64,000 nt of DNA, taken from contig BDSI01000015.1 in assembly GCA_003117195.1 (NCBI GenBank), positions 48,501-112,500 of the forward strand, read 5' to 3'. The stretch comes from Eudorina sp. 2006-703-Eu-15 (lineage: Eukaryota; Chlorophyta; Chlorophyceae; Chlamydomonadales; Volvocaceae). The position numbers were made by a program, and so were the translations under genes. The notes under the pieces were generated by a model, which did not search any database, was not told the origin of the DNA, and worked only from the letters and a program-made list of their open reading frames with translations. This document shows positions 33,272-45,726 of this stretch, piece by piece. How positions within the stretch are numbered: the stretch's first letter is position 1; each line of letters opens with the position of its first letter.

Positions 33272-36200
33272 ATGCGGCTTTCGAGCGGGAGCACGCTGGT
33301 CCTGTGTTTCGCTGCCGTCATGGCACTACTGGTTCCCACAGCCTCGGCGTTGTGCAGGAAGCCTATGCGCGGGGCGACTCTTGCCGAGCCCCTGTCGTGG
33401 TCTGGGGCTCCGAAACCATGTGAGTCACTGGGCTATGCACATTGGTCGTCTGCCGTACATGACTGTGCAGAGATGCACTCGAGTGTGTTTTCGCTGGATG
33501 GCTAAAAGCTGATCCGTGGTGGGTCGCAGTCAACCCTTGATGAGTAATGTTCCGTACACCCACCCATACCTGCTTGCTGGCACATGCAGGATCGGGTTCG
33601 GCAGCGGTTTCCGTGAGAGCCAGGGTGCCAAGCCCGGAGTGGAGGGCCCGTGGCTGGGCCCCTTGGTAACGGCCCTGATGCTGACGCTGATTTCGCGCTG
33701 GATGTTTCTCCACCGTCCCGCCAAGCCGTCCACCCTCTACTGGCTGGTCACATTCTACCCTTTTGCCACCGCCATTGTGGAGCTCATCCGGGTCAATTTC
33801 GACTCATCCCGCTTCGGTTTTCTGACGGCCGCTTGGCACAACCTGCCCGAGTACGGCATGCTGTTGTACATGTTGCAGAGCAAAAAGAACGCCGACAAGG
33901 TTAGCAAGCCTGTCGCATCACAAAATTTCAGCTAGCCGTCATCCTTCTTGCACCCATGGCTGTTTGGTTGTCGTGCATTGCTTCGAAGAGTGGCATCCCT
34001 TGCGAAGCGCGACTGCCAGTCCTTGCTGTTCCCCGCCTCTTACCCCGACCCTGCTCGCAGTACTTTCCCCTGGTGCTGCTGTGGGAGTGGGTCCTGCACG
34101 TCTGGATCATGTTCGTGCCCTCCCTCAACGGCATCATGCGCGGCGTCTTCTTCGCGGGCTTCGCCGAGCAGCTCACGGGCATCTGCTGCGACTTCTTGCT
34201 CATGGTTGTATTCACGTACATGTATTTCAGCGCCAAGGTTAAAGGCACTTCGGAGGCTCAGGGCACGACCAACGTAGCAACCGAGGATCCCACCAAGTCC
34301 CTCAAGGTGCGGCGCTCCCCGTGGCTGCATACCGCTTGCGGTTATCCTGGCGTGCTGGTGGGGACTAACCGCAGCGTGCGTCGCCCTTACATCCCCGCCT
34401 GGCCTGCCTGCCCCTGACGATCCCCCACCATATGGCCCCATATCCCCCATCCAGACGGCCTACCTGTACGCCATGTTGGGAGCCTACTGCCACATGCTGG
34501 AGATCGGGCCGCTGGGTGAGGACGCAGCAGAGGATGGAATTGGTTGGGACGGGATTAGGGCCCCAAAACCACTGGGCAGGGATAATAGGTCAGGGCTGTG
34601 ATGGGCGACGAGCTGTGTGGTCACCTCTACGACACCTTGGTTGGAGCAGGTACAAATGAGCAGTTACAAATAATTTCACATTATTTCCGGAGGCTGACGT
34701 CAACAACGCTTCCGTTCCGCTCTGCTTGTCCCTTTGCGCAGTGGTCATGCTGAGCGGCATCGCACCCCGTCCCTACCTGCCCGTCTGCATCATCGTGGCC
34801 TTCACGTCGCCCATCACCATGTACCTGTACGGCAAGTTCATCCAGGAGTACACGTCCGGCGCAGCTGCCTCCATCTCCGAGACCAAGGACGCCGTGAAGG
34901 GCAGTACGACACGGAAGCTTTTGGCGCTCGGTATCGTGCTGGGCCTCTCGTTCATCCTCAGCCCTGCACTCGTGCCGTACTGCCCGGGGACCGCCCCCGT
35001 GAAGCCCGGGGCATTGAACGCCACTGATGCCACCTGCACCTCCCTGCTTCCGACGCCCGCCGCGGCCCCTGCCATGTGCCTGTCCAAATCCAAGCTGACC
35101 GGTACGACAACCGTGTGGCCCAAGCCCGGCAAGGAGCAGGCCGTGATGGACATGGTGGCCACCATGCCCGGACCGATTCGCTTGGAGGACGGGTCGCTCG
35201 GGTACGACATTGCATACGGCCGTGACCACGAGGGCCGCTTTGTGGTCAAGTTCTTCGAGTCCTGGAGCTCCATCACCTCCCTCTACCGCCACATCTACAC
35301 GAGCCCCACGGTCAACCGAGTGTTCCGCAGTCCCGAGTTCGCTGCGCTGGTGGAGAAGCAGCTGCTCGAGGGCCCCTTCGAGGTGAGCGGCTGTGGGCGC
35401 TAAGACGCGCTCTGCGTTCTTTTACCAGAGTCCGGCTGTCCGGGTCTCCGGGATACAGCACCTGTACGTCCGACTTTCTGTAATGACAATTGCCTTTAAG
35501 GATAAAGCCTTTAAGGATGAAAGATGTTATAGCGGACCCCGCGGGTCATCGGTGACAACGGCGACAGCCGAGGCTTTCTCATCATACACTGCACCGAACT
35601 TGCGCCACAATGGCGCACCGGACAGGCTCCACAAATGCACCGAAACACTCCCCGGGCCCACACTACCAGGAAACCACCCCGTTCCTGAGATCCAACCCCG
35701 GCTAGGGATGAAGCCCGCTCAGGGGGATTAAGCCACCAGGGCGCCCTTAATATACTGCCTTATTATATGTATGAGCAATAAGTTATGGACATGGGGACGT
35801 GTACGGATGTGTGTCCTTCATTTTTTCCCGCTGACCCTCATCGTACCGCGCAGGCCGCCGTCCCCTGCACCGAGGCCCAGTCTGAGGCGGTGCCCGTCAC
35901 CCTGCCCTTCTCCACCATCGTTGATGCCCCGGTGGACTGCCTGTGGGCCAAGTTCGACAACTGGTGCGGAGACAGCAGCTGGGTGTCCCGGTCCAAGGTG
36001 GGTGCGCGGCAGCTCTCCAGGGGTAACGGTTGGTACAGGTAAATAAAGTGAGAAGGGAGAGGTGGTACGGCGCCAACCGTAAATCAGCTCAACCACACCT
36101 GTACACGCACCCTTGGTTCCTCGGCACCGCCATATGTATGCCCGTTTCCTTCATGCAAATAAGAGCCCTCATGCCCGCTTACTTCCCTTTCCCGTCCCTC

Positions 36201-37415
36201 CCGCTGCATGCAGGGAGTGGAGTGCTCGCGGCCCACCTCGCCGCTCCGCATCCTGCACTTCAGCTCGCTCGACATGCCCGTCCTGCGCCAGGCCGCCCCG
36301 CTGCCGCCTCCGGAGCAGCCCGAGGGAGGCCACCGCCTCATCTACTACCCGCTGGAAGGTGAGAGGACTCCGCTTGAGGGCTTGTAATCGATGAACAAGG
36401 GGAAGCTCGATCCTTGGTTGGAACAGTCATTACACTGCGGCATGTAAGGCGTCCTCTGGGCTATCATAGTTTGAGTTTGTCGGGCGTCGTTTGTTTGAGC
36501 TCATTTTGCAGCTTGTCGTCAGAGGTAGTTGTGAGGCATGACTCCAAAAGACATGCCTGACGTTTTGTTTGCTGTGGTGTGGGGTCTGTATGTAAGATCG
36601 GTGTGCACGCTCATCCGCTGCTGTCGCCGTATACTAGGGTCTCCTGTACGACTCTGCCGTATCAGCTTACACATTGAACGTGTGCCTCTGCTGCTGCGTG
36701 CCTCGTTCTCCCCTCCATCACCTCTTTTCAGGTGGATTCATCGGTTCGCTGGGTGAGAGCTACCGGGGTGACCTTACCATCGTACCGGCTCCCGAGGACC
36801 CCACCAAGACACTGCTGACGTACAAGGCCACAATCATCGCCAAGGACGCCTCGAAGACGCAGGAGATGTACGACCAGATCTTCAACGACTTCAACAACCA
36901 CCGGATTCCATTCCTGCGTGAGGTGAGCAGCAGGCAGCAGGGCAGGGGTGGTGCAGGCAGGGCAGGGGTGATGCAGCAGAGCAGGGGTGGTGCAGCTTCC
37001 CTCGCTGGCAGGACATGACTGCTGCGTGCGCGAGGTAAGAGGAAGCCCGCACGCACGCGAGGCACAACCCCTGCCGTCACGCTCCCTCTTGGCCTCTCGC
37101 TTCCCTGCCTGCCTGATGACGCATGCATGCATGCATGCATGTTGTGCGACTGATCTCCGTCCACTGCTGCACGCTCTGCGCCGTGCACTGGTGAAAACGC
37201 AATGAAACATTCGTCTGCTGGGGCGGGGCTGCCGCAGATGTGTTCACCTGAATAGCTGAATAATAAAGCTGCTGTGGAGTACGTATGTAACCTTGCCCAC
37301 GCATGTTTCCCGCTTGATCGTTTTTTCGTGTCTGCAGTGGGGCCGCAACGTCGGCCAGAATTGCAAGGTAACCGGTTCATGGAAGCCGCAGCAGATTGCC
37401 AGTTCGACCGCGTGA
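33272..37415 (+). CDS. G3: array gene, complete but with a one-base deletion in exon 1
   Basis: Exons: 33272-33419, 33590-33899, 34061-34306, 34455-34515, 34742-35382, 35854-35997, 36214-36358, 36732-36922 and 37338-37415. All splice sites match G1 and exons 2-9 are open. Exon 1 is 148 bp against 149 because one C is missing at 33389-33392, which shifts the frame just after the signal peptide. This is either a disabling mutation or a consensus error in a C run. Its 5' part (to about 36108) is the duplicated copy of G2, while its 3' part is the original continuation. Confidence 0.8.
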
Positions 37416-37947
37416 GTCAATAGTTAGTCGATCGGCCCAATGTAAAATAAGAGGATTGACGGTCTTGCTGATGGGATCATGGGCTAGCCTCAGAAATCCA
37501 AAGCCAAACCCCAAATTCGGCGGGCACTGATTAGACGTCATTTTGACAGCAACCTGCGAAGACCGTATCTCTCACACGATACGCATTCTCTACGCGGCGT
37601 GGTGACAGCGAGGCATACATCAGCAACCAGCTGCCGCTGCACGGCAGTACAATGTTCCCTATTGCGCGGTGCGGCAGTTGCGTGGATGGGCCCCTGTGAG
37701 GATGGCACGGATTTTAAGGTGCCGTATCGCGATCTGGTGCCCTCTACCCTGCAGCTCAACAGGCCAAAAGCAAGGCAAGCCTGATGGCGGCCTACAGAGT
37801 CCGTGGTCGCGTGGCGAAGCGAAAATTCAGGAGAAGGCGACCGCGTCATTGGAGTCTGCAGTCGAGTGATGTTGCGTGTCGATGCGTGCTTTGTGGGTCT
37901 CCTGGGGCAGTTCGGGCGGTCAACCAGCGGTCCATGAACGGTCGTTG

Positions 37948-38090
37948 GCAACGTCCGTAGGCCTGCCAAGGTTTCGCCGATTCGCTGTCGGACGGGCCGG
38001 ATGCACAGATAACCCATGAGAAGGGGTGGAGGAGGAGGAGGAGGAGGAGGAGGAGGAGGAGGACGCAGCGCCCGCACGGCGAGTCTTGGT
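37948..38090 (+). repeat. Short-spacer-specific segment with (GAG)n run
   Basis: 143 bp replace the 1223-bp segment seen after G1. It has a GAG/GGA trinucleotide run of about 11 units near 38029-38062. A near-identical copy with a few one-base deletions is at 45587-45726. It joins straight to the shared ACCCGTAGTACG, so bases equivalent to 1-221 are also missing. Confidence 0.85.
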
Positions 38091-40948
38091 ACCCGTAGTA
38101 CGTAACAAAGTGCGCGATACGGGCCTAGGCCCGAGGAGTATCCTACAGCGTCCATCCCGTCGCTGCAAACACGGATAGATGTGACTGCCCAACAGGCAGG
38201 GGGCACCGCTCCTGAATGAATGAATGAATGAAATTATGAATGAACGTTACAGCGGACCCCAAAGGGATCGCTCATGTCGAAGCCACCGTCGAACCCACTG
38301 TCGAAGCCACCGGGTCCGGTGCGTCTTGCGTGTGTGCTTTCCGCATGCTCGTACCACGTCGTACAAGGTCGTACCTGGGACTGACCACCGAACCAGACAC
38401 CCAACGGGTCAGGAGGGAAGCAACAGGGCCGCGATGACAGGCGCGCACGCACGCACCACGCAGGAGTGTACGATGACGCCTGTGCGTCATCTACGGCATG
38501 CAGAATCCGTGAGATTCTGATGCTGGGTGGCCGCAGCATTGACAACGCAGCAGATAATCGTTTTCATGAGAATTTGCCTTACCGCTTGTAGTAATAAGAT
38601 GGAAGGTGTGCTTGCTTCCATGGGAGGAGGCGAGCCTAGTTACTGACTGGATTACCTGCCACGGGACAGTATGTATGGCAGATGTCGCAGTGGCAACCTG
38701 TCAGTACTCACGATATGAACTCGCGAAATTACTCTTTCAGTCGCGCTCTCCGTTCACTCGCAACCGTCGTACTCTCTGTCAGCCGAAGACGCTTTCGGCA
38801 AATATACAGAAAAACCTTGGGTTTCTTTCGTTTCACTCAGAAAACCTACAGCGGTTCGGTACATGGTACATGCCCCTGCAAGTCGGTCGCCTTCAAGTAT
38901 GGATGGGCTTTCGGCCGCCCCAGCGGTCCAATGAGTCCGAACCTTGAAAATCACCACGAACCGTGTCCTGTCCGTCCCGCGCGCCGTACAACGGTAACCC
39001 TTAATACCATTACCTCTGACACGTAAGCGTTAGAAATCACAAAACTCATGTCTGTCAGTGTGTGCTGGTTTGTTCCTTTCCTGTCGGTCAGCCGCACTGG
39101 GGTCGGGGTCGGGGTCGCTCCTCCGACGGGCGCGTCGATAAGCCCTCGCAGCGACCGCCTCGGGGGGAGGGGGCCCGCCGCGGTGTCGCTTAGCTCGCAG
39201 CCCTGCGCGGCCCTGCGCCCCGACCCGGCCCCGCATGACCCGGCAACGCGGCCCCAGCGCAACCGCTCCTGAGCGACGTGCTGGTCCTCTGGGTCCCGGC
39301 GGGTACGCAGCCACATTCTTACGTTCGTTTTGTGGTTGTCAAAGTGATCCGAGATCGGCCGTTGCTGCGGAGCAAATCTTGTCGTTCAGGCTCTCTGCAT
39401 TTCTTGCCAACCTGAAGATGTGGGAGCTCACGCAGGATACTCACTGACTCATGTCGCTTATGCCGGTCCTCGCCAGCTTGTTCGGACGCCACTTGCCTCA
39501 CCTCCATCAAGGCCAGTCACTTCAGCCCGATTACCAGGACAACGCAGCTGAATGAACGACGCAGGAGCGCGAGAAACACCGTACCAGATCGCGGGGCCGC
39601 AAACACTGCCTGACCAAGGAATGCATACCGCGCCATACCGCATCTGACTTACTCGATCACAGTAAAAATATGTTGAAACAATACCGAAAGCACCCAAGCA
39701 GCAACGCGCCGCAAGCGTTATCCGGCGTTTTGTCGGCGGTATCGGCCAAGGAACTTATATACCTTTTAAAATCATATTGTAGATGGCATTCTTTGGTAAA
39801 TATTTATCCTTGAGCAAAGAATTGGAATCGACATGAAACCAACTTCCAGAGTCGCGAACGGGAGGAAAGTCAGGATGCGGGCAAGCCACCAATGCTGTCA
39901 CTAATAAAATGCTTACGATACATATATATATTTTAGCATGTACTTGTGGCATAACCTCGTCAGGTTTTCAGCATCAAGGATCACATCGGAACGGCAGCTT
40001 GAAGGGACCTGAAGGAGGCGGCGACGTTTTCATATTTATGTATGCAATGTTTCTAACTTGCAGAATTGTAGCTTAACCTCGCTGTAGGAGTCCTAACAGA
40101 AAGAACTGTACTTGCGATGGGAGGTTCCACCCTGTTTCACCGGTTGCTCGGCCCTGCTCGGCCGGCCGAGCGCGGCCGGGAGATCCCAGATCGGAGTTGG
40201 TGCATTCACATGCTACAGGGTCGGGCCCTGTCGTAAAACTATTGATATTTCGATATAAATTGTGGGAACGATACTTTCCGTCTGGGGGACTTCAGCCCAC
40301 ATTTACCCGTTCTGTATGTATTTGAGCACTACGTGCGGCTCTGTGCGTCTTGCAGATACGTCGATTGCCAAAGCGGGGTGATACCGCCCTCGAAGCCGTC
40401 GCCACAGTAAGACTACCTGGTAAGTGCTGTGCCCGTGGTGGCAAATTTATGCTTGGAGCACGATGGCCATCATGCAGAGGGGCCCCACGCTCGCTGTGAT
40501 ATGGTGATGACGTACGATATGATGGCCATCACAGTAAAACTCGTTTATTTATTTATGTATTTGTAATGAGCCAATAAGGGCGCCTTCCGCTGACTTATAC
40601 GAAGACACGCAGATAGGGCTCTTTGATGCTTCACCTGATGAATTTATTGTTACCAATGTTTCCCTTAATGAGTGAGGTTGATTGTGCTACTGTGCGCCCG
40701 CGATGTCGTAAAGTCTGCGACGTTCTCCGACACCACCAACATGTATAGAGATTGTCACTGCCAGCAACACCGGCAACAATTTAAAATGAATATAATCTCC
40801 CACGCTTTCCCACCATTCTCAGTGGTATTGGGGGGACTAACCGAATCTCATATCCTCTCCGCTGCAACCCCTCCGGTGTTGCGGGCGTTCTTCATGTGCA
40901 GGAGCGCACACAAGACGACGCTGATTCCAGATAACGACGCGCGTCAAG
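38091..40948. other. Array spacer upstream of G4, no gene seen
   Basis: Copy of bases 222-3081 with the empty transposon site ACT at 40105-40107. No additional content. Confidence 0.6.
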
Positions 40949-43900
40949 ATGCGGCTTTCGAGCGGGAGCACGCTGGTCCTGTGTTTCGCTGCCGTCATGG
41001 CACTACTGGTTCCCACAGCCTCGGCGTTGTGCAGGAAGCCTATGCGCGGGCGACTCTTGCCGAGCCCCCTGTCGTGGTCTGGGGCTCCGAAACCATGTGA
41101 GTCACTGGGCTATGCACATTGGTCGTCTGCCGTACATGACTGTGCAGAGATGCACTCGAGTGTGTTTTCGCTGGATGGCTAAAAGCTGATCCGTGGTGGG
41201 TCGCAGTCAACCCTTGATGAGTAATGTTCCGTACACCCACCCATACCTGCTTGCTGGCACATGCAGGATCGGGTTCGGCAGCGGTTTCCGTGAGAGCCAG
41301 GGTGCCAAGCCCGGAGTGGAGGGCCCGTGGCTGGGCCCCTTGGTAACGGCCCTGATGCTGACGCTGATTTCGCGCTGGATGTTTCTCCACCGTCCCGCCA
41401 AGCCGTCCACCCTCTACTGGCTGGTCACATTCTACCCTTTTGCCACCGCCATTGTGGAGCTCATCCGGGTCAATTTCGACTCATCCCGCTTCGGTTTTCT
41501 GACGGCCGCTTGGCACAACCTGCCCGAGTACGGCATGCTGTTGTACATGTTGCAGAGCAAAAAGAACGCCGACAAGGTTAGCAAGCCTGTCGCATCACAA
41601 AATTTCAGCTAGCCGTCATCCTTCTTGCACCCATGGCTGTTTGGTTGTCGTGCATTGCTTCGAAGAGTGGCATCCCTTGCGAAGCGCGACTGCCAGTCCT
41701 TGCTGTTCCCCGCCTCTTACCCCGACCCTGCTCGCAGTACTTTCCCCTGGTGCTGCTGTGGGAGTGGGTCCTGCACGTCTGGATCATGTTCGTGCCCTCC
41801 CTCAACGGCATCATGCGCGGCGTCTTCTTCGCGGGCTTCGCCGAGCAGCTCACGGGCATCTGCTGCGACTTCTTGCTCATGGTTGTATTCACGTACATGT
41901 ATTTCAGCGCCAAGGTTAAAGGCACTTCGGAGGCTCAGGGCACGACCAACGTAGCAACCGAGGATCCCACCAAGTCCCTCAAGGTGCGGCGCTCCCCGTG
42001 GCTGCATACCGCTTGCGTTATCCTGGCGTGCTGGTGGGGACTAACCGCAGCGTGCGTCGCCCTTACATCCCCGCCTGGCCTGCCTGCCCCTGACGATCCC
42101 CCACCATATGGCCCCATATCCCCCATCCAGACGGCCTACCTGTACGCCATGTTGGGAGCCTACTGCCACATGCTGGAGATCGGGCCGCTGGGTGAGGACG
42201 CAGCAGAGGATGGAATTGGTTGGGACGGGATTAGGGCCCCAAAACCACTGGCAGGGATAATAGGTCAGGGCTGTGATGGGCGACGAGCTGTGTGGTCACC
42301 TCTACGACACCTTGGTTGGAGCAGGTACAAATGAGCAGTTACAAATAATTTCACATTATTTCCGGAGGCTGACGTCAACAACGCTTCCGTTCCGCTCTGC
42401 TTGTCCCTTTGCGCAGTGGTCATGCTGAGCGGCATCGCACCCCGTCCCTACCTGCCCGTCTGCATCATCGTGGCCTTCACGTCGCCCATCACCATGTACC
42501 TGTACGGCAAGTTCATCCAGGAGTACACGTCCGGCGCAGCTGCCTCCATCTCCGAGACCAAGGACGCCGTGAAGGGCAGTACGACACGGAAGCTTTTGGC
42601 GCTCGTATCGTGCTGGGCCTCTCGTTCATCCTCAGCCCTGCACTCGTGCCGTACTGCCGGGGACCGCCCCCGTGAAGCCCGGGCATTGAACGCCACTGAT
42701 GCCACCTGCACCTCCCTGCTTCCGACGCCCGCCGCGGCCCCTGCCATGTGCCTGTCCAAATCCAAGCTGACCGGTACGACAACCGTGTGGCCCAAGCCCG
42801 GCAAGGAGCAGGCCGTGATGGACATGGTGGCCACCATGCCCGGACCGATTCGCTTGGAGGACGGGTCGCTCGGGTACGACATTGCATACGGCCGTGACCA
42901 CGAGGGCCGCTTTGTGGTCAAGTTCTTCGAGTCCTGGAGCTCCATCACCTCCCTCTACCGCCACATCTACACGAGCCCCACGGTCAACCGAGTGTTCCGC
43001 AGTCCCGAGTTCGCTGCGCTGGTGGAGAAGCAGCTGCTCGAGGGCCCCTTCGAGGTGAGCGGCTGTGGGCGCTAAGACGCGCTCTGCGTTCTTTTACCAG
43101 AGTCCGGCTGTCCGGGTCTCCGGGATACAGCACCTGTACGTCCGACTTTCTGTAATGACAATTGCCTTTAAGGATAAAGCCTTTAAGGATGAAAGATGTT
43201 ATAGCGGACCCCGCGGGTCATCGGTGACAACGGCGACAGCCGAGGCTTTCTCATCATACACTGCACCGAACTTGCGCCACAATGGCGCACCGGACAGGCT
43301 CCACAAATGCACCGAAACACTCCCCGGCCCACACTACCAGGAAACCACCCCGTTCCTGAGATCCAACCCCGGCTAGGGATGAAGCCCGCTCAGGGGATTA
43401 AGCCACCAGGGCGCCCTTAATATACTGCCTTATTATATGTATGAGCAATAAGTTATGGACATGGGGACGTGTACGGATGTGTGTCCTTCATTTTTCCCGC
43501 TGACCCTCATCGTACCGCGCAGGCCGCCGTCCCCTGCACCGAGGCCCAGTCTGAGGCGGTGCCCGTCACCCTGCCTTCTCCACCATCGTTGATGCCCCGG
43601 TGGACTGCCTGTGGCCAAGTTCGACAACTGGTGCGGAGACAGCAGCTGGGTGTCCCGTCCAAGGTGGGTGCGCGGCAGCTCTCCAGGGTAACGGTTGGTA
43701 CAGGTAAATAAAGTGAGAAGGGAGAGGTGGTACGGCGCCAACCGTAAATCAGCTCAACCACACCTGTACACGCACCCTTGTTCCTCGCACCGCCATATGT
43801 ATGCCCGTTTCCTTCATGCAAATAAGAGCCCTCATGCCCGCTTACTTCCCTTTCCCGTCCTCCCGCTGCATGCAGGGAGTGGAGTGCTCGCGGCCCACCT

Positions 43901-45058
43901 CGCCGCTCCGCATCCTGCACTTCAGCTCGCTCGACATGCCCGTCCTGCGCCAGGCCGCCCCGCTGCCGCCTCCGGAGCAGCCCGAGGGAGGCCACCGCCT
44001 CATCTACTACCGCTGGAAGGTGAGAGGACTCCGCTTGAGGGCTTGTAATCGATGAACAAGGGAAGCTCGATCCTTGGTTGGAACAGTCATTACACTGCGG
44101 CATGTAAGGCGTCCTCTGGGCTATCATAGTTGAGTTTGTCGGGCGTCGTTTGTTTGAGCTCATTTTGCAGCTTGTCGTCAGAGGTAGTTGTGAGGCATGA
44201 CTCCAAAAGACATGCCTGACGTTTTGTTTGCTGTGGTGTGGGGTCTGTATGTAAGATCGTGTGCACGCTCATCCGCTGCTGTCGCCGTATACTAGGGTCT
44301 CCTGTACGACTCTGCCGTATCAGCTTACACATTGAACGTGTGCTCTGCTGCTGCGTGCCTGTTCTCCCTCCATCACTCTTTCAGGTGGATTCATCGGTTC
44401 GCTGGGTGAGAGCTACCGGGGTGACCTTACCATCGTACCGGCTCCGAGGACCCCACCAAGACACTGCTGACGTACAAGGCCACAATCATCGCCAAGGACG
44501 CCTCGAAGACGCAGGAGATTACGACCAGATCTTCAACGACTTCAACAACCACCGATTCCATTCCTGCGTGAGGTGAGCAGCAGCAGCAGGGCAGGGTGGT
44601 GCAGGCAGGGCAGGGTGATGCAGCAGAGCAGGGGTGGTGCAGCTTCCCTCGCTGGCAGACATGACTGCTGCGTGCGCGAGGTAAGAGGAAGCCGCACGCA
44701 CGCGAGGCACAACCCCTGCCGTCACGCTCCCTCTTGGCCTCTCGCTTCCCTGCCTGCCTGATGACGCATGCATGCATGCATGCATGTTGTGCGACTGATC
44801 TCCGTCCACTGCTGCACGCTCTGCGCCGTGCACTGGTGAAAACGCAATGAAACATTCGTCTGCTGGGGCGGGCTGCCGCAGATGTGTTCACCTGAATAGC
44901 TGAATAATAAAGCTGCTGTGGAGTACGTATGTAACCTTGCCCACGCATGTTTCCCGCTTGATCGTTTTTTCGTGTCTGCAGTGGGGCCGCAACGTCGGCA
45001 GAATTGCAAGGTAACCGGTTCATGGAAGCCGCAGCAGATTGCCAGTTCGACCGCGTGA
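40949..45058 (+). CDS. G4: array gene with many one-base deletions, probable consensus errors
   Basis: Exons by alignment to G1: 40949-41096, 41267-41576, 41738-41983, 42131-42191, 42417-43054, 43523-43663, 43876-44019, 44385-44572 and 44982-45058. Compared with G1, exon 1 lacks 1 base, exon 5 lacks 3, exon 6 lacks 3, exon 7 lacks 1, exon 8 lacks 3 and exon 9 lacks 1. Most are single bases from homopolymers. Introns and the following spacer carry the same kind of deletion. Substitutions are almost absent, which argues for low-quality consensus and not decay. As written the gene cannot code the full protein. Confidence 0.75.
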
Positions 45059-45586
45059 GTCAATAGTTAGTCGATCGGCCCAATGTAAAATAAGAGGATT
45101 GACGGTCTTGCTGATGGGATCATGGGCTAGCCTCAGAAATCCAAAGCCAAACCCCAAATTCGGCGGCACTGATTAGACGTCATTTTGACAGCAACCTGCG
45201 AAGACCGTATCTCTCACACGATACGCATTTCTACGCGGCGTGGTGACAGCGAGGCATACATCAGCAACCAGCTGCCGCTGCACGGCAGTACAATGTTCCC
45301 TATTGCGCGGTGCGGCAGTTGCGTGGATGGGCCCCTGTGAGGATGGCACGGATTTTAAAGGTGCGTATCGCGATCTGGTGCCTCTACCCTGCAGCTCAAC
45401 AGGCAAAAGCAAGGCAAGCCTGATGGCGGCCTACAGAGTCCGTGGTCGCGTGGCGAAGCGAAAATTCAGGAGAAGGCGACCGCGTCATTGGAGTCTGCAG
45501 TCGAGTGATGTTGCGTGTCGATGCGTGCTTTGTGGGTCTCCTGGGGCAGTTCGGGCGGTCAACCAGCGGTCCATGAACGGTCGTTG

Positions 45587-45726
45587 GCAACGTCCGTAGG
45601 CCTGCCAAGGTTTCGCGATTCGCTGTCGGACGGGCCGGATGCACAGATAACCCATGAGAAGGGGTGGAGGAGGAGGAGGAGGAGGAGGAGGAGGAGGAGG
45701 ACGCAGCGCCGCACGGCGAGTCTTGT
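45587..45726 (+). repeat. Short-spacer-specific segment, second copy
   Basis: Matches 37948-38090 apart from a few one-base deletions, with the same (GAG)n run. Confidence 0.85.

Noticed and set aside
40672..41100. 142-codon plus-strand frame across the upstream region and exon 1 of G4 (172 codons in G5)
   Set aside because: It is out of frame with the signal peptide and membrane protein, and depends on a one-base G-run difference upstream.
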